DNA of 34,029 nucleotides, taken from Syntrophaceae bacterium (lineage in GTDB: Bacteria; Desulfobacterota; Syntrophia; Syntrophales; UBA2185). Shown here piece by piece: positions 17,558 to 24,969 of the stretch; position 1 is the first letter of the stretch, and each line of letters starts with the position of its first letter. The translations under genes and the position numbers were made by a program. The notes beneath the pieces were generated by a model that was given only the letters and a program-made list of their open reading frames with translations, was not told where the DNA came from and did no database searches. Where the stretch lies: assembly GCA_003142635.1 (NCBI GenBank), contig PLMX01000207.1:1-34029 (forward strand), read 5' to 3'.

Positions 17558-18787
17558 TTAAATCACCCCTTCAGCCCGCAAGGTCTCCAAATGATCCGGA
17601 TCAAGACCTATTGAACCGAATACCTCCCCGTTATGCTCGCCCAGCAGCGGTGCTCCTTTTTTGTATTTGGCAGGCGTCAGGGACAGCTTGACAGGAAATC
17701 CGAGCTGCTTGATCTTTCCTGACACCGGGTGATCAACCTCAAAAATCATTTCACGCGCAATCACACGCGGGTCAAGGAATGCCTCATCAAGGGTCCGCAC
17801 CGGTGTAAGGCAAAGTTCCCAATCTGCAGCAGCCGTCATCCATTCGGCTAACGTGCGTGTGCTGAATCTCTCCTGCAGGCAGGCGATCATCCTGGATTGA
17901 TGGGAGGGATTTTTCTGTAATGGAATGAATTCCTCAAGCCCGATCCATATACAAAAAGCGCCCCAGAATTTAGGTTCCAATGCTCCCAAGGTGAGGTATT
18001 TCTTATCTTTTGTCCGGTAACTGTTATAGCAGGCAAGCGAGCCGGTATAGGTATGTTCACCGGGTTTTGGAACCTTACCGCTTACCATGTATTCATTAAA
18101 GACAAGGGGCAGCCAGCTGGTAATGCCATCCGTCATCGATACATCTACATACTGTCCTCTATTCGTGTTCACACGGGCGGCCAAGGCGACCAAAATACCC
18201 ATTACCGCCATCAGGCTGCCGCCACCTAGGTCCGCGATCTGGACACCCGGAAGGGGAAGACTCTCTCCCGAGGTAGACGTAAGCCCTAGAATCCCGGTGT
18301 TGCTGATGTAATTGATGTCGTGGCCGGGTTTGTCTCGGTCGGGTCCCGTTTGCCCATATCCCGTCAGGGAACAATAGATTAACGTTGGGTTAATCTCCTT
18401 CAAGCGACTGTAACCCAAGCCAAGCCCGTCCATGTATCCAGGCCGGAAGTTCTCGATCAAGACATCCGCTTTTTTTGCGAGCTCAATGAGTAATTCCCGG
18501 CCACGCGCTTTTTTAAGATCAAGGGTTATGCTTTTTTTATTGCGATTCAGCAGTAAGTGACGGGCGCTCAACCCTTTTATAAAAGGACCGATATGCCGCC
18601 CCGGTTCACCTGCCGGGTGTTCGACCATGATAACCTCGGCACCGTAATCGGCAAGCATGAGCGAGGTGAAGGAGCCAGGCAACAGGCGAGTCAGGTCCAA
18701 AACCTTTACTCCTTCTAATGCCTGCACCTCGGTACTCCTTTCTGCTGCTTTTTCTTTTAAGCTAACTTTGCTGCTTTTAATATTCAA
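17558..18787 (-). CDS. CaiB/BaiF family protein, alpha-methylacyl-CoA racemase-like
   Basis: Class III CoA-transferase-fold protein of 409 residues. The N-terminus reads GVKVLDLTRLLPGSFTSLML, followed by ADVLIENFRPGYMDGLGLGY and SLTGYGQTGP. Next comes GHDINYISNTGILG, the segment with the catalytic Asp that in alpha-methylacyl-CoA racemases is written GHDINY. This places it closer to racemases than to formyl-CoA or succinyl-CoA transferases, although family members switch functions easily. A racemase would convert 2R- to 2S-methylacyl-CoA for the dehydrogenase, implying a branched substrate. Its first codon overlaps the end of the enoyl-CoA hydratase gene by 4 bp (ATGA), a mark of translational coupling. 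Confident family, moderate subfamily. Confidence 0.88.
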   Translation of the reverse strand: MNIKSSKVSLKEKAAERSTEVQALEGVKVLDLTRLLPGSFTSLMLADYGAEVIMVEHPAGEPGRHIGPFIKGLSARHLLLNRNKKSITLDLKKARGRELLIELAKKADVLIENFRPGYMDGLGLGYSRLKEINPTLIYCSLTGYGQTGPDRDKPGHDINYISNTGILGLTSTSGESLPLPGVQIADLGGGSLMAVMGILVALAARVNTNRGQYVDVSMTDGITSWLPLVFNEYMVSGKVPKPGEHTYTGSLACYNSYRTKDKKYLTLGALEPKFWGAFCIWIGLEEFIPLQKNPSHQSRMIACLQERFSTRTLAEWMTAAADWELCLTPVRTLDEAFLDPRVIAREMIFEVDHPVSGKIKQLGFPVKLSLTPAKYKKGAPLLGEHNGEVFGSIGLDPDHLETLRAEGVI

Positions 18788-19533
18788 TCCTTTCCTTGTT
18801 CCAGCCGGTAGTGGAAGTTTCTTAATGCATCAACAGCTTCCAAATTGAGCATGTCCCCGAACTTCCCGTCACTGGCCTGCCTGAGAGCCATCTTAATTAC
18901 TTTCAGAGTCTTTGACGGTTTCGATGAAAATTTGTCGATATACCCCTGAAGTGCATCCCCAAGCTTATCAGAAGGTACTTTCTTGTTAATTAAATTGAGC
19001 TCCTCGGCGTCATCAACGGATAAGGATTCTCCCAAAAACAGAAACTCCCGCGTCTTGGCGGAACCGATATTATCTAAAAGTATTTTATGGCCGCCGCACA
19101 ACACCGTCGATCCGACATCTATTTCCGGCAGACGAAAAACAGTACCTTCGGCCGCTATTCTTATGTCGGCATAAAGGCTCATAATCATTCCGCCGCCCAC
19201 AACATGGCCATGCAGGACAGCTATGATTATCTTTTCAGTTTCTCTCAAAAGCGACGCTATCTCTTGAAGCGTTGACACTCTCTCAAAATAGGTATTAAAG
19301 GATACGCCTCCCTTGATCTCCTTTACGTCTCCTCCCACACAAAAGGTTCGGCCCTCTCCCCGCAAAACAATTATGTTTTGTGGTAAAGAGTTGATATAAG
19401 AAAGGGCTGAACGTATTTCCTTTAGCATGGGCGTGCTTAAGGCGTTGAGGGAATTAGGCCTGTTTAAAACCAATTCTACGGCATTGTCTTTTTCGATAAT
19501 CTTAATGAACTCATATTCCATTCGATTCAGCAT
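18784..19533 (-). CDS. Enoyl-CoA hydratase/isomerase family protein
   Basis: Crotonase-fold protein of 249 residues. It shows LNRPNSLNALS near the N-terminus, the first oxyanion-hole segment GRTFCVGGDVKEI, and the second, HGHVVGGGMIMSLYADIRIA. FRLPEIDVG follows, where the Glu is at the position of the catalytic E164 of classic enoyl-CoA hydratase. The other catalytic Glu of the classic enzyme is replaced (GGGMIM, not GGGxEL), so an isomerase, lyase or hydrolase activity is as possible as hydration. I chose ATG 19533, which has GGAG 5 nt upstream; ATG 19521 and TTG 19548 are alternatives. It heads the minus-strand catabolic operon. Confidence 0.88.
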   Translation of the reverse strand: MLNRMEYEFIKIIEKDNAVELVLNRPNSLNALSTPMLKEIRSALSYINSLPQNIIVLRGEGRTFCVGGDVKEIKGGVSFNTYFERVSTLQEIASLLRETEKIIIAVLHGHVVGGGMIMSLYADIRIAAEGTVFRLPEIDVGSTVLCGGHKILLDNIGSAKTREFLFLGESLSVDDAEELNLINKKVPSDKLGDALQGYIDKFSSKPSKTLKVIKMALRQASDGKFGDMLNLEAVDALRNFHYRLEQGKD

Positions 19534-19614
19534 CCTCTCTCCAAGCAATTCATACTTGATTACAATTCTTAATTATGTTAATCAAAAATTTAATTAAATA
19601 TTTAATTTATGTTT

Positions 19615-19643
19615 ATTGTGCTAATAAATTATTTTTATGTCAA
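19615..19643 (-). promoter_or_regulatory. Promoter candidate for the leftward catabolic operon
   Basis: On the minus strand: TTGACA (19643-19638), a 17-bp spacer and CACAAT (19620-19615, 4/6). It lies about 80 bp before the enoyl-CoA hydratase start, in the AT-rich divergent region shared with the gntR gene. A perfect -35 with correct spacing makes it the best candidate in this gap. Confidence 0.55.
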
Positions 19644-19711
19644 GGTTATTTTAATCATGAATATTGAATTTGAAAATCTAATACTTATAGCTGCACGAGT
19701 ATTTCCAGATT

Positions 19712-19744
19712 ATTCAAAAGTTGCTTATTAGGCAACTTTTGAAT
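19712..19744. promoter_or_regulatory. 13-bp perfect inverted repeat, candidate regulator site
   Basis: ATTCAAAAGTTGC and GCAACTTTTGAAT face each other across 7 nt. There is no GC-rich stem or T-tract, and it lies between two divergent gene starts, so an operator is more likely than a terminator. Its position upstream of both the GntR gene and the catabolic promoter fits autoregulation. Confidence 0.5.
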
Positions 19745-19846
19745 CGGAAATTGATGATAGTTAAATTTAAATCTGATTTGATTTTGGTAAATGTAAATAC
19801 TGTGATAAAAATAGAGAAGATCAAGGTTGATTGCTAAGGATTGTAC

Positions 19847-20509
19847 ATGGATAAAAAGAAGCGTAACGGGCTTATCCTGGATAATATTTATCAGAAGATA
19901 AAAGAAATGCTCTACAGCAACCAACTTGTTCCAGGACAAAAGATTATCTATGGTGATATCGCGAGAAAGATGAATACGAGTATAACGCCGGTAGTCCAGA
20001 CGCTGAAGCGATTGGAGGCATCAGGGACGGTTAAATATATCCCCAATAAGGGATATTTTGTCGGGGAGGTCTCGGGCGCCGAGATCAAAGAGCTGTATGA
20101 AGCAAGGGAAGCATTGGAATTATATGTCCTTCCCAATATTTTAGAAAACACTACTCCAAGTCTAATTGAATCGTTGAGGAACAATTTTCGCAAGCACGAT
20201 ATCTCCGATCCCAGGATATTGGGTATTCAGGATGCCCAATTCCATCTAGAAATTATAAAGTTCGCGGGAAATAATACTATTTATAATCTCTTAAGGGAAA
20301 TTTACGAACAAATTTACCTTCGCTATAAACCCCAATATGTTGGACCTCAACGACCGAAGGAGGCCTTAAAAGAACACAAGGCTATCCTTAATGCCATCGC
20401 CAAGCAGGATTTGAAGGAGGCTCGCAAAGTTATTAAGAAACATATCCGGTATCAGATAGAACACATGGCCCAATTCTTTGAGAAATCAAAATTCAAGCAT
20501 CGAATCTGA
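19847..20509 (+). CDS. GntR family regulator, FCD subfamily
   Basis: Transcription factor of 220 residues. The N-terminal winged helix-turn-helix (about 8-75) includes GDIARKMNTSITPVVQTLKRLEASG and YIPNKGYFV. The C-terminal FCD domain (about 85-205) has DAQFHLEII, EHKAIL and KKHIRYQI, giving the Asp and three His of the usual metal-containing ligand site. FCD regulators generally bind a carboxylate related to the regulated pathway and often repress. It is divergent from the catabolic operon and lies before gcdA, so it is the likely switch for both. ATG 19847 with AAGGA upstream is preferred to TTG 19841. The DNA is AT-richer than the flanking genes. Confidence 0.92.
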   Translation: MDKKKRNGLILDNIYQKIKEMLYSNQLVPGQKIIYGDIARKMNTSITPVVQTLKRLEASGTVKYIPNKGYFVGEVSGAEIKELYEAREALELYVLPNILENTTPSLIESLRNNFRKHDISDPRILGIQDAQFHLEIIKFAGNNTIYNLLREIYEQIYLRYKPQYVGPQRPKEALKEHKAILNAIAKQDLKEARKVIKKHIRYQIEHMAQFFEKSKFKHRI

Positions 20510-20546
20510 AAACATGCGGTTTCGCGATACTTGAATTCCCTGTTTT

Positions 20547-20573
20547 GTGACCCCATAGAAATGGGATTGTCAC
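20547..20573. repeat. Bulged hairpin downstream of gntR
   Basis: GTGAC-CCCAT-AGAA-ATGGG-ATT-GTCAC: two 5-bp arms on each side, with a 3-nt bulge on one. It lies about 40 bp after the gntR stop and could end that transcript, but no T-tract follows. Confidence 0.35.
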
Positions 20574-20690
20574 GTTCCGGCAAGTTGTAGATAACATTCT
20601 TGTCAAACGGAAGCTGATCTATAATTTGAATCACAAGCTTTTGCAAATAGGTAAGCAGCTTTATCTTGCGAGTTCAATTATTGGAACCAA

Positions 20691-20722
20691 AATATCTATC
20701 AAATGGTTCTAAAACTGCTGAT
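20691..20722. promoter_or_regulatory. Imperfect inverted repeat upstream of gcdA, candidate operator
   Basis: TTGGAACCA (20691-20699) and TGGTTCTAA (20714-20722) are inverted repeats with one mismatch in nine, spaced 23 bp centre to centre, about two helical turns. The TGGT...ACCA-like half-sites recall GntR/FCD operators. No similar site was seen at the leftward promoter. The rest of 20510-20796 shows no gene I recognise. Confidence 0.4.
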
Positions 20723-20796
20723 AAACAATTCGCTCTGCTCCTATAGACCGTTGTGAAAATACTTACAAACAAATTAGAACTGTCTGGAGGTAATAT

Positions 20797-22515
20797 ATGA
20801 GACCGTATTTCGCGAAGATGCAGGACTGGGGAAAGCCTGCAATAGAGAATAAAGCGAATGTCGATGAAATTAAAAAGGTCGAGCAGGAGATTGCCAAACT
20901 GCTTACTAAAAACAAGAAAGCAGGCATGTCGCAGGAAGTATTAAACAAAAGAGGTGAGTGGACAGTCTACCAAAGACTAGAATATATAGTTGAGCCGGGA
21001 ACATGGGCGCCACTGCATATGCTCTATGATCCAATGGACGAAGAATCAGGAACAACCGGAGTAGTGGATGGCCTTGGCAGAATCAATGGCAGATGGTGCG
21101 TTATTATCGGCTTTGATAACAAGGTCATGGCAGGCGCCTGGATTGCCGGTCAGTCAGACAACATTCTTCGGGTTACCGACATGGCCAAAAGACTCCACTG
21201 CCCCCTCGTATGGCTTGTTAACTGCAGCGGCGTGAAGCTCCCCGAGCAGGAAAAGGTCTATGCAAACAGACGTGGAAGTGGAACAACATTCTTCAGGCAC
21301 GCGGAACTGAACATACTCGGGATCCCTGTTCTTGCAGCGATCTATGGAACGAACCCGGCAGGCGGCGGATATCAGGGCATCTCTCCGACAATTCTTCTGG
21401 CACATAAAGACTGTAACATCGCTGTCGGCGGCTTAGGCATCGTCAGTGGTATGTCCCCCAAGGGTTATTTCGATGAAGCCATGGCGGAACAGCTCATTGA
21501 AGCAACAAGGACATTCAAATCAGTGCCTCCTGGCAGGGTTGAAATACATCATGATGCTACCGGTTTCTTTAAACAGGTATTTCAGACAGAAGAAGCGATT
21601 CTTGATGCCGTTAAAGAATGGGTGAGCTATCTTCCCGCATACAACAGCAAATTCTTCAGGGTAGCAGAACCGGCAGCACCGAAATGGCCAGCAGAAGACC
21701 TTTATAGCATTGTACCCTTTAATCAGAAGAGGACATATGACGCGGAAGAAGTTATGGCAAGGCTCGTTGATGGAAGCGAGCACATGGAATTCAGACCTGA
21801 CTATGGTCCGGAACTCTATACGGGTCTCGTGAAAATCGATGGCTTCCTCATGGGTATAGTAGCGAACAGACAAGGTCTGATGCCGAAGGGTTATCCTTAC
21901 TACGCTACTTATCCCGGAATCGGCGGCAAGTTCTACCGCGAAGGCCTCATCAAGGTCAACGAGTTTGTCGCCCTCTGTGGCAGAGATAGGGTGCCCATGA
22001 TCTGGATCCAGGATACATCGGGTATCGATGTCGGCGACATCGCAGAAAAAGCAGAGCTTCTGGGTTTAGGTCAGGCATTGATATACTCCATCGAGCAGAG
22101 CGATCTGCCTATGATGACCGTCATATTGCGGAAGGGTACCGCAGCAGCCCACTACATCATGGCAGGGCCACAGGCGAACAACAACAACGCCTTCACCCTC
22201 GGCACGGCAACAACGGAAATCTACGTTATGCACGGTGAGACGGCGGCAGCGGCAAGCTTTGCGAGAAGGCTCGTAAAAGAGAAAGACGCAGGCAAACCTC
22301 TTGCTCCAGTCATCGAGCAGATGAACAAACTTGTCAAGGAATACTATGAGAAATCAAGACCGGCATACTGCGCAAAGGCAGGGCTTGTCGATGAAGTTGT
22401 GAAAATGACAGACCTGAGAACATACTTTGTCGCATTTACGAACTGCTGTTACCAGAACCCGATATCCATAACACCACAGCACCAGATGATTCTTCCGAGG
22501 ATCATAAAGGGTTAA
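20797..22515 (+). CDS. gcdA: Acyl-CoA carboxyltransferase, glutaconyl-CoA decarboxylase alpha-subunit-like
   Basis: Biotin-dependent carboxyltransferase of 572 residues, close in length to GcdA of glutaconyl-CoA decarboxylase (about 587). The tandem crotonase-like halves are visible: the first with GTTGVVDGLGRINGRWCVII, AGQSDNI and NPAGGGYQGI, the second with IWIQDTSGIDVGDIAEKAEL and AAAHYIMAGPQANNNNAFTLG. It would transfer the carboxyl of glutaconyl-CoA to biotin, giving crotonyl-CoA; in Na+-pumping complexes further subunits (beta, gamma/delta, biotin carrier) complete the reaction, and none is in this window. Other members of the family act on 3-methylglutaconyl- or propionyl-CoA, but the YPGIGGKFYREGLIK region and length favour GcdA. 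GGAGG lies 7 nt before ATG. It starts a short operon with a 36-residue ORF and etfB. Confidence 0.85.
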   Translation: MRPYFAKMQDWGKPAIENKANVDEIKKVEQEIAKLLTKNKKAGMSQEVLNKRGEWTVYQRLEYIVEPGTWAPLHMLYDPMDEESGTTGVVDGLGRINGRWCVIIGFDNKVMAGAWIAGQSDNILRVTDMAKRLHCPLVWLVNCSGVKLPEQEKVYANRRGSGTTFFRHAELNILGIPVLAAIYGTNPAGGGYQGISPTILLAHKDCNIAVGGLGIVSGMSPKGYFDEAMAEQLIEATRTFKSVPPGRVEIHHDATGFFKQVFQTEEAILDAVKEWVSYLPAYNSKFFRVAEPAAPKWPAEDLYSIVPFNQKRTYDAEEVMARLVDGSEHMEFRPDYGPELYTGLVKIDGFLMGIVANRQGLMPKGYPYYATYPGIGGKFYREGLIKVNEFVALCGRDRVPMIWIQDTSGIDVGDIAEKAELLGLGQALIYSIEQSDLPMMTVILRKGTAAAHYIMAGPQANNNNAFTLGTATTEIYVMHGETAAAASFARRLVKEKDAGKPLAPVIEQMNKLVKEYYEKSRPAYCAKAGLVDEVVKMTDLRTYFVAFTNCCYQNPISITPQHQMILPRIIKG

Positions 22516-22527
22516 AACAAGGAAGAG

Positions 22528-22638
22528 ATGGTCCGTAAGAGACTCTCGTCAGGTCTTCTGGAAATGCAGTTTCTGGCGAAGCATTTGATCACGGTCGATG
22601 AACTAATGAGTAAGGTAGGATTTGAGGTTATCAAATAA
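22528..22638 (+). CDS. 36-residue ORF between gcdA and etfB
   Basis: A short frame, MVRKRLSSGLLEMQFLAKHL then ITVDELMSKVGFEVIK, begins 12 bp after gcdA and ends 14 bp before etfB. AAGGA lies 5 nt before the ATG, and the frame fills the gap neatly. The composition is protein-like: amphipathic, with a basic N-terminus and no rare codons. I do not recognise it. It may be a genuine small subunit or regulator, a remnant of a larger gene, or chance; only conservation next to gcdA elsewhere would decide. Confidence 0.45.
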   Translation: MVRKRLSSGLLEMQFLAKHLITVDELMSKVGFEVIK

Positions 22639-22652
22639 CCGGGGAGGAAAAA

Positions 22653-23423
22653 GTGAATGTCATTGTATGTGTAAAGCAGGTTCCGGACACAGAAGCCCTT
22701 ATCAAGGTGAAGCCTGATGGATCAGGGATCGAAGAAACTGGTATTAAATGGGTAACGAATCCCTATGATGAGTTTGGCGTCGAAGAAGCTCTGAAACTGA
22801 AGGAAAAGTTCGGTGGAGATGTTACCATTGTTTCCGTCGGTCCAGCGAGGGCATTGGACACCATCAGAACAGCTCTTGCCATGGGAGCCGACAAAGGAAT
22901 ACATATAAACGATCCGGCCCTTGAAGGTACTGACGCCTATAGCATAGCCTCTGCTCTGGCCGCGGCAATCAAGGGTATCGCATACGACATTATCTTTTGC
23001 GGACAGAGGGCCATAGACGACGACGCCGGTCAGGTAGGTTCCGTCCTTGCAGAATTGTTGGGCATCCCTCAAGTAACATTTGTAACAAAGCTCGATGTCG
23101 AAGGTAACGCCATAAAAGTGGTGAGGCCGATTGAAGGGGCCCAGCTTCTGATTCAAAGTTCACTGCCGTGTGTAGTCACCGCGCAGAAGGGACTGAACGA
23201 GCCTCGCTTCGCATCCATGCTGGGAATAATGAAGGCAAAGAAAAAACCTGTCGATGTTAAGAATGCTGCAGAGCTGGGAGTAACTGTCGCCCCGAAAGCA
23301 AACATCACGAGGCTCTTACCGTCTCCTGCCAGACCTCCTGGAAAGATTATCTGCGGTGAGGAACCTGCGGAAAAGGCCAGAGAACTGGCGAAACTGCTCA
23401 GGGAAGAGGCGAAAGTTATTTGA
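22653..23423 (+). CDS. etfB: Electron transfer flavoprotein subunit beta
   Basis: EtfB/FixA family protein of 256 residues, full length. It has VCVKQVPDTE at the N-terminus, NPYDEFGVEEAL, the nucleotide-binding region ALAMGADKGIHI, and FCGQRAIDDDAGQVGSVLAELL. The C-terminus LLREEAKVI is the usual end. EtfB pairs with EtfA to carry electrons from acyl-CoA dehydrogenases; EtfB of bifurcating complexes looks similar. It starts with GTG behind GGGGAGG. The usual etfA neighbour is missing: the stop codon TGA is the first three bases of what appears to be the inverted-repeat end of an IS3-family remnant. The gene likely still makes a complete beta subunit, with EtfA supplied from elsewhere. Confidence 0.93.
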   Translation: MNVIVCVKQVPDTEALIKVKPDGSGIEETGIKWVTNPYDEFGVEEALKLKEKFGGDVTIVSVGPARALDTIRTALAMGADKGIHINDPALEGTDAYSIASALAAAIKGIAYDIIFCGQRAIDDDAGQVGSVLAELLGIPQVTFVTKLDVEGNAIKVVRPIEGAQLLIQSSLPCVVTAQKGLNEPRFASMLGIMKAKKKPVDVKNAAELGVTVAPKANITRLLPSPARPPGKIICGEEPAEKARELAKLLREEAKVI

Positions 23424-23618
23424 CCTACCCCCGATACTTGTACCACATGTTAAGTTAGAGTTCAGCCATTTTGTTTTTCAATTTAGATCCGCCCCTGGTG
23501 CTGAAGGACGGTTATTCGATGAGCTGTGCGACCTGAATGTGTTGTATTCAATGCGCCATATTTCAATTAGCACCTGAGCTTTCTTATTTGTAAGGTCTTC
23601 AAGGAATACTGTTTGAAA
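23421..23618 (-). mobile_element. IS3-family transposase 3' remnant with terminal inverted repeat
   Basis: On the minus strand from 23618 to a stop at 23480-23478 the frame reads FQTVFLEDLTNKKAQVLIEI, then WRIEYNTFRSHSSSNNRPSA and PGADLN. This is the conserved C-terminal tail of IS3-family DDE transposases (compare the common pattern VLIExWRxEYNxxRPHSSLxxRPPAPEA). Beyond the stop, the plus strand at 23421 reads TGACCTACCCCC, like the TGACCTGCCCCC terminal repeats of some IS3-family elements. The upstream two thirds of the transposase and the other end are absent; 23619-23683 holds nothing further. It is an inactive fragment abutting etfB. Confidence 0.8.
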
Positions 23619-23683
23619 GGAAGCCTGTTTGTCCAAAATGCTGGATGCAACAAGGAAGTACGCATCAACCGGATGAACCGGAC

Positions 23684-24943
23684 TTAATCCTGAACCTCAA
23701 CCGCCCATCTGTCATATCGAAGAAGGAGAAGCAAGCCGGGAACGGCGAGAGCCGTACAGATGACAAAAAACATCACCCAGCCCCCGGCGTCGGCGAGGTA
23801 ACCTGTCGGCGCACCCGTCACGTTGCGGCCCACGGCCATAAGGCTGCTGAGCAATGCATACTGCGTTGCGGTAAACTTCCTGTTGCAAAGGCCCATGAGG
23901 AATGCCGTATATGCCGACGTTCCCATGCCTCCGCAGAAATTCTCAATACCGATGACCGTGGCCAAGGCCCAGATCTCGCGGCCCGTAAATTCGAGCAGAA
24001 TAAAAGCGAGGATTGATACCCCCTGCAGCACCCCAAAGACAAAGAGAGACCTTTTCAGAGGCCACCTGGACATGAGGGCGCCACCCATGAGGGCTCCCAC
24101 GATCGTCGCCGCCATGCCGAAGCCCTTGTAAATGGTCCCCAGCTCTGTCCGCGAAAAACCCACGTACTTCAGAATATACGGTGTTGTCATCTGGGCAGCG
24201 GCAATATCTCCCAGCTTGTAAAGCATGATAAAGAGGAGAATCTCGAGAGAGCCGGGTCTTCTGAAAAATTCCAGAAACGGCGCAACTGCCGCTTCGTAGA
24301 GACTCTTCGGGGCCTCGACCGTTTCGCCCGCAGGATTTATCTTGAGAGGCTCGGGAGCAAGCAGCGTGGCAATGCAGCCGATGACCATGAAAAGGCCCAT
24401 TATTAAATAGACCATCTTCCAGGACACATAATCGGAGAGGATGAGGGCCGCGGCGCCGCCCACCAGGAGGGCAATCCTGTAGCCCATGATCCACACGCCG
24501 ACACCCGCACCGCGCTCTTCAGGCTTCAGGTACTCCGTCCGGTACGCGTCGAGGACGATGTCCTGGCTCGCGCTGAAAAAGGCAAGACTGAGCGCCGCGG
24601 CGGCGACGAGCAGGGGCATGGAAGCAGGGTTGAAGAACCCCAGTGCGGAAATCGTGAAGATGAGAAAAAGTTGCGTGATTATCATCCAGCCCCGCCTCCT
24701 CCCGAGGAAGGGCGGCACGAAGCGATCCATCAGCGGCGACCACAGGAACTTGAAGGCGTAAGGCAACCCTACGAGTGAATACAGTCCGATGGTTTTTATA
24801 TCCACCCCCTCCGCCACCAGCCACGCGGAAAGAGTCGACCCCGTGAGTGCGAGAGGCATGCCGGAGGAAAATCCGAGGACCAGCATGAGGAGCATTTTCC
24901 CGCTCAGGTAAACCTTGAACCAGTTGAAAGGGTTTCGCTCCAT
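23684..24943 (-). CDS. ampG: AmpG-like MFS permease
   Basis: Major facilitator protein of 419 residues with about 12 hydrophobic helices. The N-terminus KMLLMLVLGFSSGMPLALTG, GLPYAFKFLWSPLMDR and FLGRRRGWMIITQ are hallmarks of the AmpG group, which imports muropeptides released during cell-wall turnover (GlcNAc-anhMurNAc peptides). Later landmarks are SASQDIVLDAYRTE and ENFCGGMGTSAYTAFLM. It is shorter than the E. coli protein (491) because it lacks extra C-terminal helices. The ribosome site is weak. It lies 26 bp after the amidotransferase-like hydrolase gene on the same strand, and both probably come from the promoter at 25806-25834. Related transporters can take other substrates, so the muropeptide role is probable, not certain. 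Confidence 0.87.
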   Translation of the reverse strand: MERNPFNWFKVYLSGKMLLMLVLGFSSGMPLALTGSTLSAWLVAEGVDIKTIGLYSLVGLPYAFKFLWSPLMDRFVPPFLGRRRGWMIITQLFLIFTISALGFFNPASMPLLVAAAALSLAFFSASQDIVLDAYRTEYLKPEERGAGVGVWIMGYRIALLVGGAAALILSDYVSWKMVYLIMGLFMVIGCIATLLAPEPLKINPAGETVEAPKSLYEAAVAPFLEFFRRPGSLEILLFIMLYKLGDIAAAQMTTPYILKYVGFSRTELGTIYKGFGMAATIVGALMGGALMSRWPLKRSLFVFGVLQGVSILAFILLEFTGREIWALATVIGIENFCGGMGTSAYTAFLMGLCNRKFTATQYALLSSLMAVGRNVTGAPTGYLADAGGWVMFFVICTALAVPGLLLLLRYDRWAVEVQD

Positions 24944-24969
24944 CGTTCAATCAATAAGTGTCAAAGGAA

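Noticed and set aside
19685-19939. Minus-strand frame of 84 residues across the divergent promoter region
   Set aside because: It is low-complexity and AT-driven, overlaps the 5' end of gntR and contains the palindrome; most likely non-coding.
20452-20646. Minus-strand frame of 64 residues after gntR
   Set aside because: It overlaps the end of the regulator gene, has no convincing start site and matches no family I recognise; it could be a remnant but cannot be supported.
23645-24016. Plus-strand frame of 123 residues near the AmpG gene end
   Set aside because: It lies mostly antisense to the AmpG-like permease and has no motif.
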